NCBI GenBank assembly: GCA_026129745.1
Contig: JAHCHL010000017.1
Span: forward strand, 1 to 64,000
From: Fimbriimonadales bacterium
Lineage (GTDB): Bacteria > Armatimonadota > Fimbriimonadia > Fimbriimonadales > ATM1
DNA: 64,000 bases
Direction of reading: 5' to 3'
Of the stretch, positions 50,634-59,943 are shown one piece after another. Positions within the stretch are counted from its first letter, which is position 1, and every line of letters starts with the position of its first letter. The notes beneath the pieces were generated by a model that ran no database searches, was not told the DNA's origin, and saw nothing but the letters and a program-made list of their open reading frames with translations. The position numbers were made by a program, and so were the translations under genes.

Positions 50634-52256
50634 CTACTTGCCTGGAATGCACATGCATGACGAGGTGATATTCACGTCAGCCTTGGCCCAAGTGTCGCCG
50701 AACTTCGCTCGGATCTGTGCCGCCTCAGAAGCCCGGCCGGTGTTCTCTAAGGCAACAGCCAATCCATACAGCGCCCACCCGTTGTTGGGGAGCTTCTTTA
50801 GGTCGTCGCGATACACTCGTTCAGCTTCGCGATATCTGCCGAGCTTCACTAAGTACGCGCCAAGCGTGTGCCTTGCTGGCTGAATCCAATCGGGTGGCTC
50901 CGAGTATCGAAGTCTATCCTCAGCGGTGATTGCCCTCTGGAGTTCGGCGATCGCTCGATCGGACTTGTTCTCGGCGACCAGGATTTCGCCATTCATCAGA
51001 TGCTCTGCGACAGCGACTAAATCAGTCGCCATATTGTTGCCGAACGTCTGATCTGCGGGAATGCTCTTCTTCGCTTCATAGAACAAGTACTGCTCCTGCC
51101 TGGCCTTTGAAGAGTTGTGCATGGCTGCATGCGCGACAGAGCGGGCGGCATGACGCATCGCTCGCGATAGTGGGAAATGTTCCGGATAGTTCGGCATATC
51201 GAGAATTTCTTGCCATCGACCGAAGCGTTTCCTAACTTCCATCGGCATCGCCATGAAGCCGTCGATGAACGGCGCCATCTCAACCTTGGCGTCCTCCGGA
51301 ATGTCTGCTACCATCTGATCGATCGCTTCCATAGCGAGTGCGCTTTGTCCGTTCATCATCGCAGCGAACGTCAGCATGTGGTTGTTGTGTGCCATGTAAA
51401 TGCGATAAATGCCCACTTGCTGTCGCTTGGCCCGAAACTCCCGATCGACGACCATCGCTCTTGCGTTTGAGTCGATTGCTTTTTGCCATTGGCCAACACG
51501 CACATAGATGTGCGACGGCATGTGGACGTTGTGGCCAAGTCCTGGCTGCAAGTTCAGCAGCCTGTCGGCTGCTTCAAGCGCTCTCTCGGGATTGGGTGAT
51601 GCCTCAACTGCGTGGATGTAGAGGTGGTTCGCTAACGGATTGTTGGGATTGACTCGCATCACCTGTTCAAGCGTGCGAACAATCTCGTTAGTACCAGGCT
51701 GCGGTGTGCCGTTTGGTTTCCACAGGTCCCATGGCCGCAGATTCATCATCGATTCAGCGAACATTGCGCCGATGTCATCATCATTGGGATGATTTCGCCA
51801 TGTGGCACGCATTGCATTTGCAAATGCGCGATCCAATCCTGATCTGTCTTCCGGCTGCGGATACTTGTACCGATTTGTTGTCGCTTCGATAAGTGCACGA
51901 TTTGCAGCAGATTCGCCGGACATCAGCGATCTCGCTTTCTGTATGGCTTCCGTAGCAACCTTCGCTCTTTCCGGTTCCAACAGCGGATAGTTGATATGGG
52001 GACCGTGTGACATGGCCACACCCCACCACGCCATTGCGAAGCTTGGGTCATGCCTCGTTGCTGCTTCGAAAGAGCGCTGTGCCTCTTCGTGGTTGAACGC
52101 GTAAAGCCAGTTAAGCCCTTGGTCGAAGAACTCCCTTGCTTTCGCAGAATTGGTTATGACCTGGCGCTTGTGATCTCCAGTACCAGGAAAGAGAATCTCG
52201 TCGTCGACTGCCGCCGAAGGCATGACCAGAGCTACGGCTATTCCTGCAACTAACAC
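50634..52256 (-). CDS. Secreted TPR-repeat protein
   Basis: A 540-residue helical-repeat protein. The start is set at GTG (giving VLVAGIAVALVMPSAAV, a signal peptide) with AGGAG upstream; the much longer open frame extends through the divergent gene's promoter and is not used. TPR-type units are clear: KAREFFDQGLNWLYAFNHEEAQ, SFEAATRHDPSFAMAWWG, and at the end YREAERVYRDDLKKLPNNGWALYG with GLAVALENTGRASEAAQ. HMPSHIYVRVGQWQKAI in the middle is a typical motif of a family of TPR proteins of unknown role. Confidence 0.85.
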   Translation of the reverse strand: MLVAGIAVALVMPSAAVDDEILFPGTGDHKRQVITNSAKAREFFDQGLNWLYAFNHEEAQRSFEAATRHDPSFAMAWWGVAMSHGPHINYPLLEPERAKVATEAIQKARSLMSGESAANRALIEATTNRYKYPQPEDRSGLDRAFANAMRATWRNHPNDDDIGAMFAESMMNLRPWDLWKPNGTPQPGTNEIVRTLEQVMRVNPNNPLANHLYIHAVEASPNPERALEAADRLLNLQPGLGHNVHMPSHIYVRVGQWQKAIDSNARAMVVDREFRAKRQQVGIYRIYMAHNNHMLTFAAMMNGQSALAMEAIDQMVADIPEDAKVEMAPFIDGFMAMPMEVRKRFGRWQEILDMPNYPEHFPLSRAMRHAARSVAHAAMHNSSKARQEQYLFYEAKKSIPADQTFGNNMATDLVAVAEHLMNGEILVAENKSDRAIAELQRAITAEDRLRYSEPPDWIQPARHTLGAYLVKLGRYREAERVYRDDLKKLPNNGWALYGLAVALENTGRASEAAQIRAKFGDTWAKADVNITSSCMCIPGK

Positions 52257-52386
52257 TTTTCTACTCCTATTCCACTCCTGAATGTAGTTCCCTATGGCGC
52301 AAAAGCGCGCTCCATTCAGACTACCACAACCCTGGTTGGGCGAGGGCGGAACCTCGAGGAATCTTGCTTTCGTAACTCTACGAAGG

Positions 52387-52863
52387 ATGGACATTCGCAT
52401 GACACTAAATGTCAATGGTGAACCCAAGGAAGTCCTGGCAGATGGCGAAACCAATCTTCTCGAAGTGCTCAGAGATGACCTTGGCTTGACGGGAACGAAA
52501 TATGGTTGTGGGGAGTCGCAGTGCGGCGCCTGCACGGTGTTCGTCGATGGCCATCCCGTGAAATCTTGCATTACCGCACTTTCATCGGTTGGGGAGAAAC
52601 CGATTCAGACGATCGAATCGCTTGCAATGAATGGCAATCTTCATCCCGTGCAGCAGGCTTTTATCGACTCTGGAGCTATGCAATGCGGTTATTGCACACC
52701 GGGCATGATTATGTCGGCTGTGCATCTGCTTAGAACGAATCCAAATCCAACGGAACGTCAAATTGTACAGGCTCTGCAGGGCAACATCTGTCGGTGCTGT
52801 GCATACCCACAAATCGTCGATGCAGTGAAACGTGCCGCAGATGCGATGAGGAAGAATGCATGA
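52387..52863 (+). CDS. [2Fe-2S] subunit of a molybdenum hydroxylase
   Basis: A 158-residue small subunit of the xanthine-oxidase family (CoxS/IorA type). The plant-type [2Fe-2S] site is CGESQCGACTVFVDG with a fourth Cys in VKSC; the second cluster has CGYCTPGM and CRCCAYP. It passes electrons from the molybdenum cofactor of the large subunit. The start could be the ATG at 52387 or at 52399, the latter with a better-spaced GAAGG; the open frame reaches back to 52294 without a likely start. It is coupled (ATGA) to the large subunit. Confidence 0.92.
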   Translation: MDIRMTLNVNGEPKEVLADGETNLLEVLRDDLGLTGTKYGCGESQCGACTVFVDGHPVKSCITALSSVGEKPIQTIESLAMNGNLHPVQQAFIDSGAMQCGYCTPGMIMSAVHLLRTNPNPTERQIVQALQGNICRCCAYPQIVDAVKRAADAMRKNA

Positions 52864-54953
52864 ATCAGAATCCTTATCCGATCGAAGCCGAGCGATACGA
52901 GCTTCTTAGTTCGTTCCGTGAGCCGACTGAGCTAACAAGGCGCGAAATGCTAAAGCTCCTTGGAGGGGGGCTGTTGGTGGTGTCTGTCGGTACACACCTT
53001 GTGGTTCCTGCAAGTGGACAACGCTCTGGCGGGCAACAGCAAGTTCCCCAAAGAATCGCCGCATGGATTCACATTGGAAAGGATGGAAAGATCCTCGCCT
53101 ATACCGGCAAGACGGAAGTTGGGCAAGATATTCGAACATCCTTAGCCCAGGCTGTCGCGGAGGAACTGAGCGTATCAGCAGAAAGCATCTCAATGGTCAT
53201 GGCAGACACCGATCTTGTGCCCTACGATCAAGGGACGTTTGGAAGCCGTTCGACCCCAATCATGTCTCCACAGCTTCGCCGGGCCGCTGCGTCGACAAGA
53301 GAGCTGCTTCTTTCGATCGCATCAGAAAAGTTGCGCATCGACAAGGAGTCCCTTTACGTGGAAGGTGGCAAAGTGCTACGAGTCAATGGTTCGGAAAGCG
53401 TCTCGTTTGCTGATCTTGTCTCTGATATGACGTTGGATAGAGTCATAGACGATAACGTTCCGGTTGCGAGCGCCTCTGAATGGAAAGTGATGGGCAAGTC
53501 CCAACGAAAGCTGAATGCGCGAGACATTGTTACTGGATCGCATCGCTACAGTTCGGACATTCGCAAACCGCGAACTCTGTACGCTAAAGTTCTTCGTCCG
53601 GCAGCCCTTGGATCAACGCTGATCTCGGTTGACACCAGCGCAGCTGAGTCGATTCCAGATGTTCATGTCGTCAAGCAAGGTGACTTCGTGGCAGTTGCTG
53701 CACCGACAGCGAGGCTCGCAGAAAAGGCGCTTCTCGCAATCAAAGCTGAGTGGAAGGAAGCAACTCAACCTTCTCATCGCGATCTCTACAATCTCTTGCG
53801 GGGAAACTCTCCTCGCCGCGAACCACCTCCCGGGCTTCGAATTTTGGATGCAGGTTACGACATCGCGTATATAGCTCATGCGCCGCTCGAACCCCGTGCC
53901 GCGTTTGCGGAGACAGTGGATGGCAATCTTACTGTCTATACCGGAACTCAACGGCCGTTTGGGGTCAAAGCTGAAATCGTTGCTGCGCTAAGACTTCCGG
54001 AAGATCGTGTTCGAGTCATCGTTCCTGATACTGGCTCTGGGTACGGCGGCAAGCACACCGGTGACGCCGCTGTCGAAGCCGCAAGAGTTGCTCATGCGAT
54101 AGGTCGACCCGTCAGCTTGGTTTGGACACGAGAAGAAGAATTCACATTCGCATATTTCAGGCCGGCCGGCGTTATAGAAGTGAGAGGGGCAGTCGGCGAG
54201 GACGGCAGAATCGTGCATTGGGAACACGACAACTATAATTCTGGAGGGTCAGGCATCGGCATGCCCTACTCCGTGCCAAATCCGCGAACACAGTTCCATC
54301 AGGCTCGATCGCCACTGAGACAGGGATCCTATCGCACACTTGCCGCTACGGCAAACAACTTTGCACGCGAATCGCACATCGATGACTTGGCGCAATCTGC
54401 AGGACTCGATCCGCTTGAGTTTCGATTGAGAAACTTGTCGAACCCGAGACTGCGCGCAGTCTTGGAATCTGTTGCCAACCAATTTGAGTGGGGCAAGGAA
54501 AGTAGCTCGAGCAGAAGAGGTTTTGGCATGGCATGCGGCACAGAAAAGGGAAGTTATGTCGCAAACGCAGTCGAGATCGAGATTGATCGCCTTGGAGACG
54601 TCCATGTTGTTAGAGCAGTCACTGCATTCGAGTGCGGTGCAATTGTCAATCCCGATCATTTGAAAGGTCAGGTCGAAGGCTGCGTGATCATGGGGATCGG
54701 CGGCGCCCTGTTCGAACAAATCGAGTTTGAGCAGGGAAAAATTCTCACGAATCGGTTCTCAAGGTACAGAGTTCCTCGTTTCGAGGATGTGCCGGTGATG
54801 GAGACCATTCTTCTGGACAGAAAGGACCTCCCGTCAGCAGGTGGAGGCGAGACACCGATCATCGGGATCGCGCCAGCTATCGGAAATGCGATATTTGCGG
54901 CGACCGGAAAGCGTATCCGAAAGCTGCCGATGGCCCCAGCAGGCGTTCGTTGA
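52860..54953 (+). CDS. Molybdenum hydroxylase large subunit (IorB-like)
   Basis: A 697-residue molybdopterin-binding subunit similar to isoquinoline 1-oxidoreductase or aldehyde oxidase large subunits. It starts in an ATGA overlap and carries a Tat-type signal: TRREMLKLLGGGLLVVSV. The Mo-site elements are YGGKHTGDAAVEAARVA, the RQGSYRTLAATANNFARE region and, near the C-terminus, GGGETPIIGIAPAIGNA with the likely catalytic Glu. No FAD-binding medium subunit gene is next to it, so electrons probably go to a cytochrome or quinone outside the cytoplasm. The substrate cannot be predicted. Confidence 0.9.
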   Translation: MNQNPYPIEAERYELLSSFREPTELTRREMLKLLGGGLLVVSVGTHLVVPASGQRSGGQQQVPQRIAAWIHIGKDGKILAYTGKTEVGQDIRTSLAQAVAEELSVSAESISMVMADTDLVPYDQGTFGSRSTPIMSPQLRRAAASTRELLLSIASEKLRIDKESLYVEGGKVLRVNGSESVSFADLVSDMTLDRVIDDNVPVASASEWKVMGKSQRKLNARDIVTGSHRYSSDIRKPRTLYAKVLRPAALGSTLISVDTSAAESIPDVHVVKQGDFVAVAAPTARLAEKALLAIKAEWKEATQPSHRDLYNLLRGNSPRREPPPGLRILDAGYDIAYIAHAPLEPRAAFAETVDGNLTVYTGTQRPFGVKAEIVAALRLPEDRVRVIVPDTGSGYGGKHTGDAAVEAARVAHAIGRPVSLVWTREEEFTFAYFRPAGVIEVRGAVGEDGRIVHWEHDNYNSGGSGIGMPYSVPNPRTQFHQARSPLRQGSYRTLAATANNFARESHIDDLAQSAGLDPLEFRLRNLSNPRLRAVLESVANQFEWGKESSSSRRGFGMACGTEKGSYVANAVEIEIDRLGDVHVVRAVTAFECGAIVNPDHLKGQVEGCVIMGIGGALFEQIEFEQGKILTNRFSRYRVPRFEDVPVMETILLDRKDLPSAGGGETPIIGIAPAIGNAIFAATGKRIRKLPMAPAGVR

Positions 54954-54993
54954 TCTCCCTGACTGCGGGTAGCATGACCCGCAAGGACGTGCT

Positions 54994-56514
54994 ATGAGTA
55001 GGAAGGGAATTGGGCTTCGAGTTCTTGTCGGCATTGTAGTTGGCATTCTTCTCGGCTTGTTGCTTCTCAAAGTTGCTCCGGTAGGGGCACAGCCAGGCGA
55101 CAAGTTCACCGTTGTAACGGACACAAGTGAGGCGATCACTGCCGTTATTCCCGAAGGAATCAAGCCAGCGAAACTGAAAATAGGCGATGACGAGGTCGGG
55201 GATGCAAGACAATGGTCAGGAATTCCTATCACCGCATTGCCAGCAGCGATAACTGAGGCGACCGGAATCCAAGTCCGCTCCGTTGAACTAAAAGAACGGA
55301 AGGGGGTTACAGTTCGCCCAGCGGTTACCGAAGTGATATACGTCGGAGGCGAGATCTTTCTGCGATTGTTGCGGATGCTTGTCGTGCCGTTGATCATTGC
55401 GACTGTGCTCGTAGGAATCGCAAGCCTTGGCAACGTTAGACAACTCGGCCGACTGGGTGCTATGACTGCTACAATTTACATTGCAACGATGCTCGTTGCA
55501 GCAGGAGTTGGTGTCGCCTACGTCGATACGATCAAGCCAGGTATGCCGCTCCGCGAAGCGTGGTCGAGTGAAGCGACCGACATAGCGATTGCAGACCAGA
55601 CTCCTTCCGAGCTGATCTTGCGAGTCATTCCGACCAATCCAGTCGAAGCGATCGTCAAACTCGACATCATTGGAATACTCTTCTTCACCATCCTGCTTGC
55701 GTTCGCAATTCTCAGCCTCGGAAAGCGCCGATCCGCTCCAGTCTTCAATTTCTTCGAAGCGCTCAACGACCTGATGTTTGTCTTAATCGGATGGGTCATG
55801 GCATTGGCGCCTTTCGGCGTCGGCTTGCTGATCGCGCACACGATTGGAACGCAAGACGTGGACTTCTTGAGCACGTTGCTAAAAGGGCTTGGGTTGTTCG
55901 CGCTCACTGTCACACTGGCATTAGTAACGCACTTCATTATTTTGCTGCTCATCGTAACGTTCATCGGAAAGTACAATCCTATTGAGTTCGTTAGAAAGCT
56001 TGGACCAGCAATGGCGGTAGCATTTGGAACGAACAGTTCGACGGCTACATTACCGGTCACGATGCGATGTGTGGAAGACATGGGTGTATCAAAGCGCATA
56101 CGCAATTTCGTAGTGCCGGTTGGCGCAACCCTCAATATGGATGGCACCGCTCTCTTTGAAGCAGTGACGGTAATCTTCTTTGCGCAAGCGTTTGGATTCG
56201 ATCTAAGCTTTAGTCAGCAGCTTTTGGTCGCTATTCTATCGGTCGTTGCGGCAATGGGTGCGGCGGGCATTCCAAGTGCCGGCTTAGTCACCATGGTAAT
56301 CGTGCTAAGCGCAGTCGGATTGCCGGCAACCAAGATTGCGACGATCTTTGCCATTGATCGGCCCCTCGACATGATGCGAACGATCGTAAACATCACAGGC
56401 GACGCTATGACGAGTCGTGTGGTGCAGACCAAGTTTCCGGAGATTCGCCCTGAGGACGACGATGCCGCATCTGAGTACGAGGTTGTTGAGCCAGCATCGA
56501 GTCATGGGGATTAG
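54994..56514 (+). CDS. Dicarboxylate/amino acid:cation symporter with a large loop
   Basis: A 506-residue DAACS transporter. TM1 (LRVLVGIVVGILLGLLLLKV) is followed by a roughly 75-residue hydrophilic extracytoplasmic insertion (about 35-110) before the normal FLRLLRMLVVPLIIATVL helix. The functional core is intact: HP1 serine stretch GTNSSTATLPVT, TM7 NMDGTALFEAV (sodium/substrate motif), HP2 AAGIPSAG and TM8 DRPLDMMRTIVNITGD. Unlike the paralogue at 33287-34573 it keeps NMDGT, so it is likely a conventional Na+-coupled glutamate/aspartate or C4-dicarboxylate carrier. Confidence 0.93.
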   Translation: MSRKGIGLRVLVGIVVGILLGLLLLKVAPVGAQPGDKFTVVTDTSEAITAVIPEGIKPAKLKIGDDEVGDARQWSGIPITALPAAITEATGIQVRSVELKERKGVTVRPAVTEVIYVGGEIFLRLLRMLVVPLIIATVLVGIASLGNVRQLGRLGAMTATIYIATMLVAAGVGVAYVDTIKPGMPLREAWSSEATDIAIADQTPSELILRVIPTNPVEAIVKLDIIGILFFTILLAFAILSLGKRRSAPVFNFFEALNDLMFVLIGWVMALAPFGVGLLIAHTIGTQDVDFLSTLLKGLGLFALTVTLALVTHFIILLLIVTFIGKYNPIEFVRKLGPAMAVAFGTNSSTATLPVTMRCVEDMGVSKRIRNFVVPVGATLNMDGTALFEAVTVIFFAQAFGFDLSFSQQLLVAILSVVAAMGAAGIPSAGLVTMVIVLSAVGLPATKIATIFAIDRPLDMMRTIVNITGDAMTSRVVQTKFPEIRPEDDDAASEYEVVEPASSHGD

Positions 56515-56541
56515 ATTGGGCTTATCAATCGCAAGCGCTGA

Positions 56542-56997
56542 TCACTTAGGCGTAATCATGTAATTGATCGTCGTCATTCCGTTGTGGGACTGGGCTTGCA
56601 CGATAACTTCATGCCCCGCTTTAGTCTTGCCCCGGATCTGACCAAGCATCTCCTCGTCTACAACGATTTTTTCGCCATCGAACATTCCCTTGTAAAAGGC
56701 GATCACTTCCTTTGCCATCTTGGGAGTCAGCGCAGTAAACTGGCGCATCTTGCCATCACTAGGACTCAGATCGATCGATTCAAAACCTGCTGGCACTTCG
56801 CAGTCTGGAAACAACTTGAATCCAACCTTTTCTTCGATTACACGATTGTCTGCCTTGCCAAGTGCATCAATCGTTTTGTCGATAGACCGTGTGCTGCTCG
56901 TAGATCGGGTCTCAGCGGTTGAAGAATCAGCTTTTTCGCCGCCGCATCCAATTACAACAACGGCAAGTACTGGAACAAGTGGCACTAATAGTCTCAT
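56542..56997 (-). CDS. Small lipoprotein of unknown function
   Basis: A 151-residue lipoprotein with lipobox VIGC, a Ser/Thr-rich spacer (about 20-45) and a small alpha/beta domain with LFPDCEVPAGFESIDL and KMAKEVIAFYKGMFDGEKI. The start ATG is taken from the ATGA overlap with the upstream cupin gene rather than a GTG three codons earlier. The fold hints at a small domain that binds surface ligands, but no family is recognised. Confidence 0.8.
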   Translation of the reverse strand: MRLLVPLVPVLAVVVIGCGGEKADSSTAETRSTSSTRSIDKTIDALGKADNRVIEEKVGFKLFPDCEVPAGFESIDLSPSDGKMRQFTALTPKMAKEVIAFYKGMFDGEKIVVDEEMLGQIRGKTKAGHEVIVQAQSHNGMTTINYMITPK

Positions 56998-57401
56998 TCG
57001 ACCCACACCCTGTCGACGCCATCAAACTTCGGCGAGAAGGTCGAAACAACCACGCAGTCGTCTGAAAGCGGCTTGAATGAATGAACCGTTCGCTTTGGTA
57101 GAAAGACAATGTCTCCCGGCTTTACCGTTACTGTGTCCTCACCAATTTTCATTTCAGCCATACCGCTGACGATGAGCAGGGTCTCTTCGTGCCTTTCGTG
57201 AAAGTGCAAAGCGATAGGCGATTTAGGCGCAAGAATGCTCGTACTGCAGTGTTCGCCTGTTGAGAACGGCGCCGAGATAGTGGCCTCACCGGTGCGTTGA
57301 GCCTGGATAGTCTCAATTGCGTTGCCGACTTTGGGTGCCCCTATTGGTGTTTGCGCCGATACGAACCCCGTTGCCAAGAGAGCTGCGATAATCTGCTTCA
57401 C
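56994..57401 (-). CDS. Secreted cupin-domain protein
   Basis: A 135-residue protein with a signal peptide (QIIAALLATGFVSAQ) and a single cupin barrel. The metal site is suggested by LHFHERHEETLLIVSG (His, His and Glu of cupin motif 1) and the second motif by KPGDIVFLPKRTVHSF. Small extracytoplasmic cupins may be isomerases, dioxygenases or binding proteins. It is coupled to the downstream lipoprotein by ATGA, which hints at shared function. Confidence 0.86.
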   Translation of the reverse strand: MKQIIAALLATGFVSAQTPIGAPKVGNAIETIQAQRTGEATISAPFSTGEHCSTSILAPKSPIALHFHERHEETLLIVSGMAEMKIGEDTVTVKPGDIVFLPKRTVHSFKPLSDDCVVVSTFSPKFDGVDRVWVE

Positions 57402-57422
57402 GGCACGATTGTATCCTAGTTG

Positions 57423-58196
57423 CTAACGCCTCGCCCGGGATTCAATGGTATTCGACTCGAATTCTAACTCCGGGGCCTCGATTCCCAGCCAATCGCAAAC
57501 TTCAAAGAGATGAACGATCTCCGCGTCCGGTCTCGGCTCCGTTCCAGGATCAACTTCCTCTCCTCGGTTGACCCAAATCGCCCACCATCCGGCATTCTTA
57601 GCCCCCTGGACATCATGTTCGAAAGCATTCCCTACAAACAGCATTTGGTGTGGCTCGTTCCCTGTGACGTTGCGGGCTGCATCAAAGATGTCTTTATGGG
57701 GCTTTCCAATTTTGAATTCGCCTTCAATAAAGATATGGTCGAAGTATTCGCTGATCCCTAAAGTGTTGATTTCCTGTCTTTGAATGTCCGCTGGACCATT
57801 TGTGATGAGGCCAAGGCCATATCGTCCTTTCAAGTGGCGCAGAAGCGGCAACGCTTCAGGAAACAAAACCAAGTACTTGTCGCGCAACCGGGCATACTCC
57901 TGAGATATTTTCACGGCAACTTCCTCGCTCGGAATGCCGAGTATCGCAAGCGTGCGTCTGATGTGTTCGGTTCGAGTTGGCTCCCCGCTTTCGAGATAGT
58001 GCCTGTACCACGCGTCTGTCTTAATCTCCTTTGAGAAGGTCGCAAATACCTCTCGCCAGGCTTCCAGAACTTTTCCAGTCTCGATCGGCAAATCGGCCTC
58101 ATCGATGGCCTGCCGCAAGCCCTTACGGCTCGCATCCCAATACGCGCACAGCGTATCGTCGAGATCGAAGAAAACTGCCCGGATATCCTTCTTCAT
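57423..58196 (-). CDS. HAD-superfamily hydrolase
   Basis: A 257-residue haloacid dehalogenase-type phosphatase with a helical cap (class C1). Motif I is FFDLDDTLCAYW, motif II LGLITNGPADIQ, motif III the Lys of KIGKPHKDIF, and motif IV MLFVGNAFEHDVQGAKNAGW; the usual GD-D reads GN-D, so one metal-binding Asp is replaced by Asn. The substrate is unknown; family members include phosphoglycolate and 2-haloacid phosphatases. Its ATG overlaps the trpS stop (ATGA). Confidence 0.9.
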   Translation of the reverse strand: MKKDIRAVFFDLDDTLCAYWDASRKGLRQAIDEADLPIETGKVLEAWREVFATFSKEIKTDAWYRHYLESGEPTRTEHIRRTLAILGIPSEEVAVKISQEYARLRDKYLVLFPEALPLLRHLKGRYGLGLITNGPADIQRQEINTLGISEYFDHIFIEGEFKIGKPHKDIFDAARNVTGNEPHQMLFVGNAFEHDVQGAKNAGWWAIWVNRGEEVDPGTEPRPDAEIVHLFEVCDWLGIEAPELEFESNTIESRARR

Positions 58197-59179
58197 AGCA
58201 GTCCCATAGACTTTCTTACGTCTGCCATTGTTTCACCTGCAACCGCACGAGCACGGTCGGCCCCTTGCTCCAGGACGCGAAAGACCTGACCAGGATCCTT
58301 TACCAATTCGGCACGTCTCTCTCGCATGGGAGCCAAGTTCGTTATCACGGATTCAATGCATTCCCTCTTACAGGATACGCACCCTCTCGCTCCGGCACGA
58401 CACTCTTTCTCTACATTATCGGCATTTTCTCTGTTGTAAACAGAGTGCAAGCTGAATACAGCGCAGCCTTCAGGGTGGCCGGGATCATCCTTTCGTATCT
58501 TCTTCGGGTCCGTATAGGCGGACATGATTTTCTTAGCAGTTTCGTCATCTGAGTCCGCGATATAGATTGCGTTGTCGTAACTCTTGCTCATTTTTCGTCC
58601 ATCCAGTCCGATCATGACGGGAATATCGCTAAGCACATTCGCAATCTCAGGCAGCGTGTCTCCATACAAATAATTGAATCGTCTTGCAATTTCGCGTGTC
58701 AATTCTAAATGCGGCACTTGGTCTTTGCCAACGGGCACCCCGTAAGGTCTGTAAAGCAATATATCGGCCGCTTGCAATACTGGATAACCGAGTAACCCGT
58801 GGCTCGCCTCAGCACCGGCAGTAAGGCTGTCTCGTTTCTCTTTAAATGTAGGCACTCGCTCAAGCCAGCCAAGGGGAGTTACCATGCTGAAGAGCAAATA
58901 CAATTCTGCATGCTCTTTAACTTGTGATTGGATGAAAATGACCGTCTTCTCTGGATCCAGGCCAGCCGCAAGATAGTCGACAGCAACTCCAAAAGAGTTC
59001 TCAGTTATCTCCTCGGGCCGTTCGATCATCGTCGTAAGGGCATGCCAATCGACAATGCAAGCGAACATATCGTACTCTTCTTGGAGCTTCACCCAATTTC
59101 TTAGTGCTCCTTCTAGGTTGCCGAGGTGTAGCTTTCCTTGCGTCGGCTGCATGCCGCTGAGCAGTCTCTTCCGTGACAC
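58193..59179 (-). CDS. trpS: Tryptophanyl-tRNA synthetase with a four-cysteine motif
   Basis: A 328-residue class I synthetase charging tRNA-Trp. The HIGH-type motif is KLHLGN (residues 17-21) and the KMSKS motif GRKMSKSYDN (196-200). Residues 239-270 hold C-x20-C-x6-C-x2-C (C239, C260, C267, C270), almost the C-x22-C-x6-C-x2-C that carries a [4Fe-4S] cluster in Thermotoga maritima TrpRS, as I recall it. The start is GTG with AGGAG close upstream. It leads the operon with the HAD gene and follows the cohesin-like gene by 62 bases. Confidence 0.94.
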   Translation of the reverse strand: MSRKRLLSGMQPTQGKLHLGNLEGALRNWVKLQEEYDMFACIVDWHALTTMIERPEEITENSFGVAVDYLAAGLDPEKTVIFIQSQVKEHAELYLLFSMVTPLGWLERVPTFKEKRDSLTAGAEASHGLLGYPVLQAADILLYRPYGVPVGKDQVPHLELTREIARRFNYLYGDTLPEIANVLSDIPVMIGLDGRKMSKSYDNAIYIADSDDETAKKIMSAYTDPKKIRKDDPGHPEGCAVFSLHSVYNRENADNVEKECRAGARGCVSCKRECIESVITNLAPMRERRAELVKDPGQVFRVLEQGADRARAVAGETMADVRKSMGLL

Positions 59180-59240
59180 GCTCCTATTATGGCTTCCAAG
59201 TTCACTGACTTGGATCAGCCCTCAATTCTCGCGGTAGAAG

Positions 59241-59888
59241 CTATTTCCTTGCTCGGCGAGAAATTCGAAAGGCGAGTAGCGCAGCTCCGAGGACACCCAA
59301 AGTCGTCGGCTCTGGGACAGATTCGGAATGTGTCCCAAAAGGTCCGCTCGGCGGCGGAACCCACGGTGTGATCGTGATCGATGTTGAATCCAATTGGCCG
59401 GTCACTGGCGTGTTGGGAACCGTGCCGTCAAACACAACCGTCTGAAATCCATTAAAGCTTGGCACAATCTCGACAATTGTCGAAAGCGTGTTCGCAAGCG
59501 CTGTGAAGCGAAAGGTCGTAACATGAAGTCCCGCTGGTGTTGCAGCCGCCGGATCGCCAGGGCGCGCCCAGGCAGTCCACATGGCGTCTCCATCCGACAG
59601 CGAGTTGTTTATCGAACCAGGAAAGAATCCGCTGCTCTGCCAATTGTAGCCATTTCCGGCGTTCGTGAAACTTATCGGATTGAGATAGTTGGGATCCCAG
59701 CGAATCACGACATCCATAGCGGATAAGAGTTGATTCGACGCGTTGTCGGAAACTGCAAATAGCTTGATCGAAACAATCGACCCTTTTGGGACGTGCTGGT
59801 AATCTGGACGGAAGTCCAAGTCGATCAGCGCGTGCCCCGCAATAGGGGTTGCGCAGATGAGAATCAGCATCCCTCTCGTTATTCGTTG
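59241..59888 (-). CDS. Cohesin-like PEP-CTERM surface protein
   Basis: A 215-residue secreted protein. After a signal peptide (MLILICATPIAGHALI), residues about 20-155 form a cohesin-like beta-sandwich: VPKGSIVSIKLFAVSDN, LLSAMDVVIRWDPNYL and GLHVTTFRFTALAN match the pattern of cohesin/CBM-type domains seen in dockerin partners. The C-terminus is a clear PEP-CTERM sorting signal: VPEPTTLGVLGAALLAF followed by a basic RISRRARK end, which exosortase systems process. Starts at 59888 or 59921 are possible. It lies just downstream of two dockerin-module proteins on the same strand. Confidence 0.8.
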   Translation of the reverse strand, partial: QRITRGMLILICATPIAGHALIDLDFRPDYQHVPKGSIVSIKLFAVSDNASNQLLSAMDVVIRWDPNYLNPISFTNAGNGYNWQSSGFFPGSINNSLSDGDAMWTAWARPGDPAAATPAGLHVTTFRFTALANTLSTIVEIVPSFNGFQTVVFDGTVPNTPVTGQLDSTSITITPWVPPPSGPFGTHSESVPEPTTLGVLGAALLAFRISRRARK

Positions 59889-59943
59889 CATTCCTCTCAT
59901 TCCCTTGTTTGTATGCGTCATTATAGCTTGACTTCTCATGGTT

